Virus record (IMG/VR): IMGVR_UViG_3300037521_000453
Coordinates: 1-26,902 of that record
DNA from: a virus
Direction: 5' to 3' (one strand)
DNA length: 26,902 nt
Positions 1-7,144 of the stretch are shown here, piece after piece; within the stretch, counting starts at the first letter, position 1, and each line of letters starts with the position of its first letter. Below the pieces are notes generated by a model, which worked only from the letters and a program-made list of their open reading frames with translations, was not told the origin of the DNA and ran no database searches. A program made the translations under genes and the position numbers.

Positions 1-1
1 C

Positions 2-109
2 GGAGCTATTATTTTTTGTGAAAAATGTATCAAAGAAGAATTTAAATCCGATGACCCAGTCAGATTGGAACGGGCAAAATATTTAAAATGGTTACATAAA
101 GGAGAATAA
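2..109 (+). CDS. C-terminal fragment of a small CxxC protein (5' end outside window)
   Basis: Frame 2 is open from the left edge to a TAA that overlaps the next ATG as TAATG. The visible 35 residues include a CEKC pair near the start, then a charged tail ending WLHKGE. The last codons, cat-aaa-gga-gaa, also form the Shine-Dalgarno of the recombinase gene, so the two are probably translationally coupled. Too little is visible to name a family. The CxxC suggests half of a zinc ribbon, like several other small proteins in this window. Confidence 0.6.
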   Translation, partial: GAIIFCEKCIKEEFKSDDPVRLERAKYLKWLHKGE

Positions 110-1341
110 TGAGCCAATTTTTTAAGACACTGAAAAAAATATCCGGCAATGAATATGCTTTTACAATCGATGAAGAGAATCCATATGAAGTCAAAGAGTG
201 GATTGATACCGGCTGTTATGCCCTCAACGCCATTTTATCGGACGGGGACATATTTAAAGGCATCCCAAAGGGCAAGCGGGTCATGATTTCCGGCGAGTCC
301 GGGGTCGCAAAATCTCTCTTTGTTTCCATCATCGTCAAAGCCTATTTAAGCCAAGTCAAAAACTCCACGGTCATATTTTTTGAATCTGAGGCATCCACGG
401 TCATAGAAATGGCAAAACAAATCGGCATCCCGGATGATAAAATTTTGATTTTGCCGGTGCAGACTGTTGAGGAATTCCGAACTCAGGCGACCAATATCAT
501 CGATAAAGTCGTTGAATCCAATGCCAAAATCGATGAATTTAATATCAAAGCCGAAGTGGAGAATGCCAAAGCAATCAAAAAAGACAAAGGCAAAAAGGAC
601 AAACCGGAACTCAAAAAGCTAAAAGACCGGCACGAAATAATTATGGTGCTTGATAGTTTGGGGAACTTGGGGACAATAGCCGAGTCCACTATCATCCGCA
701 CTGACAAGCGATCTAAAAAAGGTGGGCCGCAAACCCGAGATATGACCCGTGCACAGCTTATTCGGGGAATGAGCCGCACTATATCGCTAAAAATTGCAAT
801 GGCACAAATCCCACTGCTGATTGTAAACCATACTTATAAAGTCATGTCCGAATACGCCGAAGATGAAACCTCTGGCGGCGGCGGAGTCAAATATATGTCC
901 GATATCTCTTTGGTGCTAACAAAGGCCAAGGAAAAGGATTCAGCCAAGCAACAAATCGGGATAATGATATCGCTAAATACCCGCAAGTCCCGTTATATGA
1001 AGGAAAACAAACAGATAAAGGTATTAATATCCTTTACGAGAGGAATGTATCGCTTTTCTGATTTGGTAAATAAGGCCGCAGAGTTAGAGGTTTTCAAAAA
1101 GGATGCTCAAAATTATATTCTGCCGGATGGCACATCTGCCAAAATGAAAGACGTCCGTCAAAAGGCATCCAAATATATCACCGGAGATGTTTTGGAGCAA
1201 CTCCGCAAAGCAATCTTGACCGAGTTTGGTTTCGGCCTGGAAGACAAAAAATTCTCATTTTTCGATGACATGGAAGAGGATATCGATGACCGCTCTACTC
1301 ACGAAATTGAAGATGATGTTGACAGGGAGTTGGAAAAGTAA
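109..1341 (+). CDS. uvsX: UvsX/RecA-like recombinase
   Basis: Strand-exchange ATPase of the RecA superfamily. It would form filaments on single-stranded DNA for recombination-dependent replication and repair. Walker A is GESGVAKS (residues 62-69), with Ala67 where the P-loop consensus has Gly; T4 UvsX is also non-canonical here. A glutamate-containing stretch FFESEAS follows at about 90-96. Walker B is IIMVLDSLGNLG (about 177-188), very like the IDSxGN of UvsX. A Gly-rich SGGGGVK segment later fits DNA-binding loop L2. Length (410 aa) is close to T4 UvsX (about 390). A Lys/Glu-rich segment at about 140-175, just before Walker B, looks like an insertion. The C-terminus is acidic, as in RecA proteins. 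The start is preceded by AAAGGAGA. The replicative helicase follows two genes downstream. Confidence 0.9.
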   Translation: MSQFFKTLKKISGNEYAFTIDEENPYEVKEWIDTGCYALNAILSDGDIFKGIPKGKRVMISGESGVAKSLFVSIIVKAYLSQVKNSTVIFFESEASTVIEMAKQIGIPDDKILILPVQTVEEFRTQATNIIDKVVESNAKIDEFNIKAEVENAKAIKKDKGKKDKPELKKLKDRHEIIMVLDSLGNLGTIAESTIIRTDKRSKKGGPQTRDMTRAQLIRGMSRTISLKIAMAQIPLLIVNHTYKVMSEYAEDETSGGGGVKYMSDISLVLTKAKEKDSAKQQIGIMISLNTRKSRYMKENKQIKVLISFTRGMYRFSDLVNKAAELEVFKKDAQNYILPDGTSAKMKDVRQKASKYITGDVLEQLRKAILTEFGFGLEDKKFSFFDDMEEDIDDRSTHEIEDDVDRELEK

Positions 1342-1567
1342 ATATCGCAAGCCGCCCACGTCAGTATCAATCGGAAATTATGCCGTTATCAAGCTAAAAA
1401 AGTTTGATAATTTTCCCGTGGTTATCATGGTCGATAAACATAATGGCGGAATATCTATATCATATAACGACAGTCAATATGATGAGCCGACAAAAATAGC
1501 AATCCATCAAGAAGTGCAAACGATAATATCAAATGAATTTGAAAGGATAGAAAATGGCGATTTATGA
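1313..1567 (+). CDS. Small conserved-looking hypothetical protein
   Basis: An 84-residue frame overlapping the recombinase 3' end. The frame stays open further upstream, but that part lies wholly inside the recombinase gene and reads as unlikely protein, so I prefer the ATG pair at 1313/1316. The SD there is weak (GAAG). The body alternates beta-like stretches (YAVIKLKKF, FPVVIMVDK, GGISISY) with a C-terminal helix. Its stop overlaps the next start, and an SD (GAAAGGAT) for that gene lies in its last codons, which supports translation through it. No recognised family. Confidence 0.55.
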   Translation: MMLTGSWKSKYRKPPTSVSIGNYAVIKLKKFDNFPVVIMVDKHNGGISISYNDSQYDEPTKIAIHQEVQTIISNEFERIENGDL

Positions 1568-1886
1568 ATATGAATGTAAAGCCTGCAAAATAACATTTGA
1601 GGTATTGGATTTTAAAAATGAAGGAAAGGATAAGCCCTGCCCCAAATGCAAATCCCTTTGTAAAAAAGTTGAAATCTCAAAGAGCAATTTTCAATTGGGT
1701 AAAAATGGTGGTGTCGGGTGGCACAAGGATGGGTATGCTGCTCGCCGAAGTGTTGCCAAAAGTCCAGGCGGCGAAAGAGAAAAAAGAGGTTCCAATAGAG
1801 CAGTCCCAGTCCGGCAGAGCAAATATTCCCTTGAGCCCAATAAAGACACGTCCAAGAAAAAACGTCCTAAATTAAAAGTAATGTGA
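1554..1886 (+). CDS. FmdB-type zinc ribbon protein
   Basis: The N-terminus MAIYEYECKAC is the hallmark of the FmdB/CxxC_CxxC putative regulatory zinc-ribbon family. C8/C11 and C29/C32 form two CxxC knuckles that should bind one zinc. The remaining ~70 residues are basic and rich in Arg, Lys and Ser, probably disordered, and could contact nucleic acid. Members are usually 70-110 aa, so 110 aa is full length. The function in phages is unknown; a transcription or nucleic-acid role is only inference. It overlaps the preceding gene by 14 bases and has a GAAAGGAT ribosome site. Confidence 0.8.
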   Translation: MAIYEYECKACKITFEVLDFKNEGKDKPCPKCKSLCKKVEISKSNFQLGKNGGVGWHKDGYAARRSVAKSPGGEREKRGSNRAVPVRQSKYSLEPNKDTSKKKRPKLKVM

Positions 1887-1916
1887 CAATCTATCGTGAA
1901 TATGGTATCCTAAATC

Positions 1917-3323
1917 ATGGAGCATATCCTTCTCGAACAGTTGATTGAAAACCATAAGTTTTCCCGCAAAGTAATCCCATATATCGAGCAAAGTTACTTT
2001 GATGAGTTTGAAGACCGCACCATTTTTCGCATAATTCGGGCATATGTAAATCGATATTATAAAATCCCAACCTATAATGTTCTGCGGGTTGCGCTATCAA
2101 AATCCGATAAATTCTCCGAAGACCAGTTCGATAATATTATGGAACGGATAAAGGGAATTGAGGACCAAACCAAAGAAAAATATAACGATGATTGGCTATT
2201 TGACGAGACCGAAGAATGGTGCAAAAAACAGGCACTTGAAAACGCTATCGTAACATCCTCTGATATTTTGCAGGATGAGAAAAAGTCAAATAATATCGTT
2301 TTTGACCTTGTTAAAAATGCACTGGCCGTCTCCTTTGATACCCATATGGGAATTGATTTCTTTAATGAGAAATCAATCGCCGAGCGATGGAAAACATATA
2401 ATGCGGTTACGACCAAATTTGCAACTAAACTCCATAAATTTAATCTGGTAACAGGCGGCGGGATTGAACCAAAGACCCTCTCTTGTGTGATGGGGGATAC
2501 CGGCGAAGGCAAAACAAACTGCATGGCATCGATTTCTGCAGACCTTGTTGCCAACAGCCACAATGTTTTATACATAACCGGTGAAATGTCGGAGGAGAAA
2601 ATCTCCCAAAAGCATGAAGCCAACTGGCTTAATGTAGAAATAAACGACATAACGGATCTAAAATTTGAAACTTTTAAAGGTAAAATCAACCAATTAAAAC
2701 TGAAGGCATTTGGTCGGTTGATTATAAAGGAATTTCCAACCGGAGCATTTAGCACAGCATCGATTCGAGCACATCTCGAAGAGTTAAAAATTAAAAAGGA
2801 TTTTATGCCGCAGGTTATTGTTGTGGATTACGTTAACCTTATGCGATCGGACCGATATTCTGAAGGTAATTCATATTCTATCATTAAAGCCATCGCAGAG
2901 GAGTTGCGGGGACTGGCCGTTGAATATAAAATTGCTATATTGACCGGCACTCAAGTAAATCGTAGCGGAGCAAATTCAACCAATATCAGTATGACCGATG
3001 TTGCAGAATCATACGGATTACCGGCCACATGCGACTTTTTATGGGTTATTTGGTCAACCGATGAATTGAAAGAGGCAAACATCCAGATATGGAATCCGCT
3101 CAAAAATCGCTTTACTGGAATAGTCAATTATAAATTCGGGGTCAATACCGAGTTTGCTTATGGCCGGACAAGGGATTTGAGCAGGGGTCAATCGGCGGAG
3201 ACCATCATTGAAAACAGCCCAAAAACTAAGAAAATGATGAAAAAATTCCATGATAAGCTAAAGCTAAAACGCTTAGAGGTAAATAGAAATAGCAAGGATG
3301 ACAATGAAATGTTCTCCAAATAA
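1917..3323 (+). CDS. DnaB/T4 gp41-like replicative helicase
   Basis: Hexameric 5'-3' helicase of the RecA-fold DnaB family that unwinds DNA at the fork and recruits primase. The N-terminal ~150 residues are helical and resemble the gp41/DnaB N-domain. The ATPase domain follows: Walker A GDTGEGKT (193-200), the TGEMSEE glutamate motif at about 221-227, Walker B VIVVDYVNLMR (about 300-310), and GTQVNRSG, the sensor/H4-like motif that DNA-binding loops follow. Its 468 aa is typical for gp41 (about 475). The start lies 30 bases after the previous stop with only a weak SD. The gene order recombinase-helicase, with primase and polymerase farther on, matches a T4-type replisome; no helicase loader is recognisable nearby. 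Confidence 0.9.
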   Translation: MEHILLEQLIENHKFSRKVIPYIEQSYFDEFEDRTIFRIIRAYVNRYYKIPTYNVLRVALSKSDKFSEDQFDNIMERIKGIEDQTKEKYNDDWLFDETEEWCKKQALENAIVTSSDILQDEKKSNNIVFDLVKNALAVSFDTHMGIDFFNEKSIAERWKTYNAVTTKFATKLHKFNLVTGGGIEPKTLSCVMGDTGEGKTNCMASISADLVANSHNVLYITGEMSEEKISQKHEANWLNVEINDITDLKFETFKGKINQLKLKAFGRLIIKEFPTGAFSTASIRAHLEELKIKKDFMPQVIVVDYVNLMRSDRYSEGNSYSIIKAIAEELRGLAVEYKIAILTGTQVNRSGANSTNISMTDVAESYGLPATCDFLWVIWSTDELKEANIQIWNPLKNRFTGIVNYKFGVNTEFAYGRTRDLSRGQSAETIIENSPKTKKMMKKFHDKLKLKRLEVNRNSKDDNEMFSK

Positions 3324-3474
3324 GTTAAACTGTAAAAGATGTCGCCGAGACGTTGTGCCAGTTATAAAAATGGCGGGACAAATTTGTCCGTTTTGCCGAA
3401 TAATACTTGAACCTGTAACCATTGCAGAGGTCAAAATTGAAAACAGTCAAGCAGATAGTAAAAGAGGCGAGTAA
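3304..3474 (+). CDS. 56-aa double-CxxC zinc ribbon protein
   Basis: A short frame overlapping the helicase end by 20 bases, with AAGGA well placed before its ATG. It has two knuckles, C10-K-R-C13 and C28-P-F-C31, spaced as in a minimal zinc ribbon, then an acidic and charged tail. Such proteins often bind nucleic acid or act as transcription accessory factors, but nothing here fixes the role. The double CxxC together with the SD makes a chance frame unlikely. Confidence 0.7.
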   Translation: MKCSPNKLNCKRCRRDVVPVIKMAGQICPFCRIILEPVTIAEVKIENSQADSKRGE

Positions 3475-3688
3475 GGATTCTCAAATCCGTGATATGTTAA
3501 GAAGCGCAGATAATACTTTGGTCAATAACGTCAAAGACCGCTTTTATGGCATTGTTGATAATATGGATTCCTTTGTCGGTGCATTAAATAGTTTAAACGG
3601 TGAGACCGGCGAATTTTCAAAAGACCTTATTGCTGCCAAAAAAATGAAAAAAGAGTTTGATAAAATAACTCTTGGAAAATACCTATAA
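3437..3688 (+). CDS. Small helical protein with capsid-targeting-like N-terminus
   Basis: The best start is TTG at 3437: AGAGG lies six bases upstream and the protein then begins MKTVKQIVKEASKD. An alternative in-frame TTG at 3422 lacks an SD. The first 10 residues fit the MKTFKE-type leader shared by several proteins here, with a possible cut after VKE before Ala. The remaining ~73 residues are charged and predicted helical, with no cysteine and no known motif. It overlaps the previous gene by 38 bases. Function unknown; a packaged internal protein is inference from the leader. Confidence 0.6.
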   Translation: MKTVKQIVKEASKDSQIRDMLRSADNTLVNNVKDRFYGIVDNMDSFVGALNSLNGETGEFSKDLIAAKKMKKEFDKITLGKYL

Positions 3689-3748
3689 GGAGAGAACCTA
3701 TGGACCCCGACCCGATACCAGTCAGCAAAGATACAACCGAAGTTTAAT

Positions 3749-3826
3749 CGGAGATTAGCTCAGTCTGGACAGAGCGCGCGGTTTGGGTCCGCGAAGTCGG
3801 AGGTTCGAATCCTCTATCTCCGACCA
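3749..3826 (+). tRNA. tRNA-Pro (anticodon UGG)
   Basis: A full cloverleaf can be drawn. The acceptor stem CGGAGAT pairs with ATCTCCG. The D stem is GCTC/GAGC. The anticodon stem CGCGG/CCGCG encloses the loop TTTGGGT, giving anticodon TGG. The T arm is GGAGG-TTCGAAT-CCTCT with one G-U pair. Discriminator A and the CCA end are encoded. The C1-G72 pair is typical of bacterial tRNA-Pro. It is the only tRNA I find in the window and sits inside the small-gene run. Confidence 0.95.
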
Positions 3827-3840
3827 TAAAAAGGAATTTT

Positions 3841-4407
3841 ATGCAAACTTTTAAAGAGCATTATCTGACAGAAGCCAAAAAAGCCGTTTCCAGAGAGCAG
3901 GCCGAAGAATATTTAAATACAATCAAACGCCAAATCAATCCCGAAATGTCAGACCCAGTCCGCCAAAATGGTGACTGGTGGGATTTGATGATTCGCGACC
4001 ATGATTTTTTTACAGATAGAGGTGGTGAAGAAGATGATGACCATCCAAATTTCACAGGCGATAAACGTCTCAATAAAATCCTCAAATCAATTTTAAAGGG
4101 TGTCGAGTTCCAATATTCACCGGAAGAAAAGGGTTGGATTACCATTCTTCTCAAAGCCAAAAAGCTCACGAAAAAACAACTCGCCGCCGATACCAAAAAG
4201 AAAATCCAACCAGTCATTGATGCCGCCAGAAATGAAATATATAATGCAAATGACCGGTGGGACAGAGATTATTATGAGCAGTTGGTCGATGTTTTGAAAA
4301 AATGGAAAAAGAAATTCATCAAGAAAGAGGAATTTTTCGACCTCCAGAAAAGTGTAAAACATGGGGACGATGAAAACGCAAATAATATCTGGTGGAAGGC
4401 AAAATGA
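3841..4407 (+). CDS. Putative internal head protein with capsid-targeting-like leader
   Basis: 188 aa. The N-terminus is MQTFKEHYLTE|AKKAV: it matches the recurring MKTFKE leader and ends in L-T-E before Ala, the cleavage rule of T4-type prohead proteases ((L/I)-x-E). The body is highly charged. It has an Asp/Glu/Gly patch at about 57-68, a Lys-rich mid-part and a C-terminal WWKAK. No catalytic motif is seen. The start has AAAAGGAATTTT upstream and lies 14 bases after the tRNA. I do not recognise the family. Packaging in the capsid is inferred from the leader. Confidence 0.75.
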   Translation: MQTFKEHYLTEAKKAVSREQAEEYLNTIKRQINPEMSDPVRQNGDWWDLMIRDHDFFTDRGGEEDDDHPNFTGDKRLNKILKSILKGVEFQYSPEEKGWITILLKAKKLTKKQLAADTKKKIQPVIDAARNEIYNANDRWDRDYYEQLVDVLKKWKKKFIKKEEFFDLQKSVKHGDDENANNIWWKAK

Positions 4408-4622
4408 AAACTTTCAAGGAAATATTCGAAGCCAAGTTAAAATTAAATTATACACCGGACAAAAAGTTACCTCTGGTTGTAAGCAAAACGACTTCCAGAT
4501 GGTTCATATATGAGAAGGATGAGCCAGACCCAGTTACGAGCAAATCCTTTAAAACACCGGAAGAGGCCGAGCAATTTATAAAGGATAATCTTCCAGGATA
4601 CAAAATTGAGATTGATAAATGA
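4404..4622 (+). CDS. Small protein with capsid-targeting-like leader
   Basis: 72 aa. The start ATG at 4404 overlaps the previous stop as ATGA and has GGAAGG upstream. A GTG four codons earlier is less likely because the leader MKTFKEIFE|AKL would then not be N-terminal. I-F-E before Ala fits the prohead protease rule. The rest resembles a small alpha/beta unit: beta-like LPLVVSKTTSRWFIY, then KSFKTPEEAEQFIKDNL, which looks like a compact helix motif. No known function; a role inside the head is inference. Confidence 0.75.
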   Translation: MKTFKEIFEAKLKLNYTPDKKLPLVVSKTTSRWFIYEKDEPDPVTSKSFKTPEEAEQFIKDNLPGYKIEIDK

Positions 4623-4843
4623 AAACTTTTCAGCAAATATTACTCGAAAAAATGGACAAAATTCCCCTCACCACGGCGGAACGTGAGGAGATGAAAAAGC
4701 GTTTCGGAAATCCTGGATGCTCTATTGCCAAAAATAAACGTGGCGAATTTTTCGCCTATACTCACCGAGCACGGACAAAATTTTACCCGTCTCTGGCTGA
4801 GTTACCTAAAGATAAAGTCAAATTTATAGCAAGCACGAGCTAA
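4619..4843 (+). CDS. Small protein with capsid-targeting-like leader
   Basis: 74 aa, overlapping the previous gene as ATGA. It begins MKTFQQILLE|KMDK, the same leader with L-L-E at the expected cut. The mature part would be basic, about 64 residues, with FGNPGCSIAKNKRGEFFAY and a C-terminal YPSLAELPKDKVKF. It could be a small beta-hairpin nucleic-acid binder, but this is a guess. Lack of a convincing SD suggests translation is coupled to the upstream gene. Confidence 0.75.
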   Translation: MKTFQQILLEKMDKIPLTTAEREEMKKRFGNPGCSIAKNKRGEFFAYTHRARTKFYPSLAELPKDKVKFIASTS

Positions 4844-4846
4844 ACT

Positions 4847-5077
4847 ATGAAGAGCTTTAAGGAAATATTGGAAAAGGGTTTGAAAGTATCTAAAGAATTA
4901 GAACAGCAGACCGGCTTTCTTATTGATGATATCGAATTTTATATCAATGATGGGGAAGATATTCTCAAAAAAATACCCGGCGCATCTAAAGAGTTTAAAA
5001 AGATGGTCGCCGATGCCAAAAAATTAAAAGATAGCATGACAGGATTTTCTAATTCTGTCGCTAAAAAGGAAAAATAA
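4847..5077 (+). CDS. Small helical protein with capsid-targeting-like leader
   Basis: 76 aa starting MKSFKEILE|KGLKV, three bases after the previous stop. I-L-E fits the protease rule. The remainder is amphipathic helix with heptad-like spacing (LEQQTGFLIDDIEFYI, then FKKMVADAKKLKDSM) and a lysine-rich end. The stop overlaps the next start at the final A. It is the third consecutive gene with this leader, which argues for a functional cassette. No family recognised. Confidence 0.75.
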   Translation: MKSFKEILEKGLKVSKELEQQTGFLIDDIEFYINDGEDILKKIPGASKEFKKMVADAKKLKDSMTGFSNSVAKKEK

Positions 5078-5742
5078 TGGCCAAGAAACTATCAATGACA
5101 ATGCGGGAAGAGTTTGCCGAACTTGAGGAAAGTATGGACGACTGGATGGCACATACTGAAATGGTCTCTGATGAAGCCGGTGACCAACGAAAAAATATGA
5201 TGAAAGCTTGGAACCAAATGGATAAGGCATATGAAGCCTTTAAAAAATCCACGAAGATTTTCATCAGAGCCCAACAGACTCTCAATGAAAGTGATTTATC
5301 GGAAGGTAAAGCACTGGATATGGTTAAAAAAGGTCAGCTTAAAAAACTTGATGATGACCAACTGGCCGATGTTGCCGGAGAAATTGAAAATAAAAAGTGG
5401 AATAAGGATAATAAGGCCGAGGTCCAGAGATGGGTAAAGGATATCAATGCCGAAATGAAAAAGCGGGGAATGTCATTCGGTGAGTCTCCTGTCAAAGCCA
5501 CGTTTGAATCCGATCCTGGCGATGGGAGCAGAACTTTCAAGCAATATTTCGCCGAGAAAACAAAAACAATCACGGAAAAATCCTCCGATGGACATTGGCA
5601 TGAGGCCGTTTTGGATGATGAAGGTGATGGGAAAACGACCAAAACCCTGCCCAAAGGCCATCCCGACCACACTCACAATATAGTCGGGGCAGAGGTTCAA
5701 ACAGCCGGTAAGAAAAAGCACAGCCACCTTTTAAAGGGGTAA
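5077..5742 (+). CDS. Coiled-coil protein with internal leader-like motif and His-rich tail
   Basis: 221 aa. Residues 1-70 are acidic helix, probably coiled coil. L-S-E|G occurs at 74-76. Residues 152-160 read RTFKQYFAE|K, the shared leader motif placed internally instead of at the N-terminus. The last ~50 residues carry HWH (173-175), GHPDHTH and KHSH around a DDEGDGKT turn, a pattern of paired histidines typical of small metal-binding tails in phage proteins. It could be a fusion of two internal proteins, or a precursor cut by the prohead protease. The start is ATGG directly after the previous stop. Function unknown. Confidence 0.7.
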   Translation: MAKKLSMTMREEFAELEESMDDWMAHTEMVSDEAGDQRKNMMKAWNQMDKAYEAFKKSTKIFIRAQQTLNESDLSEGKALDMVKKGQLKKLDDDQLADVAGEIENKKWNKDNKAEVQRWVKDINAEMKKRGMSFGESPVKATFESDPGDGSRTFKQYFAEKTKTITEKSSDGHWHEAVLDDEGDGKTTKTLPKGHPDHTHNIVGAEVQTAGKKKHSHLLKG

Positions 5743-5747
5743 AATAT

Positions 5748-6125
5748 ATGGGTGCATTCAATAAACTCTTGGCGATTACATTCGCCGCCATGCTCGCCAA
5801 ACCTTTCACAAAATGGAAAGCCTTTGAAAAAGGTTTAATTGACGAGAAAGGCAATCTCCTTCGCAAACCAGAAAATCAACCAGACCGAGATGCACTTGGT
5901 GGATTAAAGGGATTCGTCCGCAAACTTAAACGCCTTTTAATAAAGGTCGTGCCGGACAGCCGCTTATTAGGCATTTTAGTGGCCGCATTTTTATTGAAGA
6001 GGGAGTCCGAATTATCTGAGGTCGAGCAAGCGGTAAAAGCATCCATCGAGAAAAATATGACGGAAAAGGAAATTGATGATATAATTAGTCATCTCAAAAT
6101 ATTAGTAAAAATGAACTTAGATTAA
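5748..6125 (+). CDS. Hypothetical phage protein (FTKWKAFEKGLIDEKGN motif)
   Basis: 125 aa with AAGGGG upstream. The first 20 residues are hydrophobic (LLAITFAAMLA) and could be a membrane or buried helix. FTKWKAFEKGLIDEKGN follows at 20-36, then a basic VRKLKRLLIKVVP, a second hydrophobic helix (LLGILVAAFLL, about 73-83) and a charged helix pair. I have a recollection of similar 'W-K-A-F..G-I-I-D-E-K-G' proteins in other large phages, but no function is known to me. An L-S-E motif is present at about 90-92. Not named further. Confidence 0.7.
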   Translation: MGAFNKLLAITFAAMLAKPFTKWKAFEKGLIDEKGNLLRKPENQPDRDALGGLKGFVRKLKRLLIKVVPDSRLLGILVAAFLLKRESELSEVEQAVKASIEKNMTEKEIDDIISHLKILVKMNLD

Positions 6126-6134
6126 GGAGATATC

Positions 6135-6887
6135 ATGAAACCATTACCACATCTCATAATAATTTTTCTATTATCAGTCTTTTTAATTTGGGGATGTGCC
6201 GGACAACAGTTAGACCGGACGCCTATGCCACCACAAGAAGTAGAAGTAAAAATAACCATCGAAAATGTCGGTGAAGGTAAAGCCCTGATAAAAATTAAAG
6301 AGGGGAATAAAATCCATAAGTCAATGGAAGTTCAAAACCCCGAAATGAAATTATCCCAATTATCTTCCACTGCCGGTGATAAAGCATATATTAAAATATT
6401 CTCCGGCCTATCTGTGGCTGATGTAACCAGAACATGGAATGACTTAATTTATTTAGAAACTAAAACTTCAATTCGAGATGTTGTTATATTTATCGATTCT
6501 CCCGGTGGCGATGCTTTTTCTGGTCTCGCACTGGCCGATCAAATTGAAAAATATCAAAAACGTGGATTTAAATTTATTGCCCATGCCACTGGTATCATTG
6601 CATCGGCGGCGGTTCCAGTTTTTGCTGCTTGTGATGAGACCCATGCTACAGAGGCAACGATATTCATGGTTCATGAGGCCGCACTTTGGAAATGGCCGGG
6701 ACGGGAAACTGCAAGTCAAATCCGGTCACAAACGGCATTGATGGACTTATTGCAACGCCTATATTTAAATAAACTGGTCAGGCATTCAAATATTGATTAT
6801 GAAAAATGGGAAGACATGGAAGCAAAAACGTCTTGGTTTGATGTAAATAAAGCCGTTGAAATCGGAATACTTGACTATATCGATTAA
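6135..6887 (+). CDS. ClpP/SppA-fold serine protease with lipoprotein signal
   Basis: 250 aa. The N-terminus has a short basic start, a hydrophobic core LIIIFLLSVFL, and C21 after IWG, which fits a lipobox (Trp at -2 is unusual). Residues 22-80 are a linker or beta region. From about 85 on it matches the ClpP/crotonase fold: FIDSPGGD (119-126), the nucleophile region TGIIASAAV with Ser157, FMVHEA with His180, and a closing KAVEIGILD that resembles the end of ClpP. The Ser/His placement suggests an active protease. Export to the membrane is unexpected for a phage ClpP homologue; these are usually prohead or cytosolic proteases. A good SD (AAGGAG) precedes the ATG. It follows the internal-protein cassette. 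Confidence 0.85.
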   Translation: MKPLPHLIIIFLLSVFLIWGCAGQQLDRTPMPPQEVEVKITIENVGEGKALIKIKEGNKIHKSMEVQNPEMKLSQLSSTAGDKAYIKIFSGLSVADVTRTWNDLIYLETKTSIRDVVIFIDSPGGDAFSGLALADQIEKYQKRGFKFIAHATGIIASAAVPVFAACDETHATEATIFMVHEAALWKWPGRETASQIRSQTALMDLLQRLYLNKLVRHSNIDYEKWEDMEAKTSWFDVNKAVEIGILDYID

Positions 6888-6902
6888 AAGGTGGTATAAT
6901 AT

Positions 6903-7109
6903 ATGCCATTACCAAAAGTTGACCCAAAAGACAGCGAAAAGGGTTACGTTGAAAAGTGTATGAAGTTCCGCAGTAAGGAAAAGGATTTAACCGATGAGGC
7001 GGAACGTAAACAGTCTCTGGCGATGTGTTTCTCAAACTTTCGCCGTGACCGGGGCATAAAGGAAAATGCTCCGAAGACCATGTATCAAATATTACAAGAA
7101 AACGAATAA
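6903..7109 (+). CDS. Small protein with the phage 'CM...C' motif
   Basis: 68 aa. The core YVEKCMKFRSKEKDLTDE followed by ERKQSLAMCFSNFRRDRG matches a motif often seen in phage structural genes, F-x-x-R-C-M ... R-x-A-V-C-x-x-W, here as a stand-alone protein. The last residues TMYQILQENE resemble the shared leader in reverse context (hydrophobic run then L-Q-E), but at the C-terminus. AAAGGTGG upstream is the SD. The biochemical role of the motif is not established to my knowledge. Confidence 0.7.
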   Translation: MPLPKVDPKDSEKGYVEKCMKFRSKEKDLTDEAERKQSLAMCFSNFRRDRGIKENAPKTMYQILQENE

Positions 7110-7144
7110 AAACTCCACTAATTCAAATTTAACAGGAGACCTTT

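Noticed and set aside
3700-3747. 15-codon frame with good GGAGAG SD just before the tRNA
   Set aside because: Too short to support as a gene; the SD may be incidental. Kept only as a note.
6871-6900. TTGACT-18-TATAAT before the 6903 gene
   Set aside because: The start of transcription would lie after the ATG; the -10 is in the SD-ATG spacer, so probably chance, though it could serve the 7145 gene.
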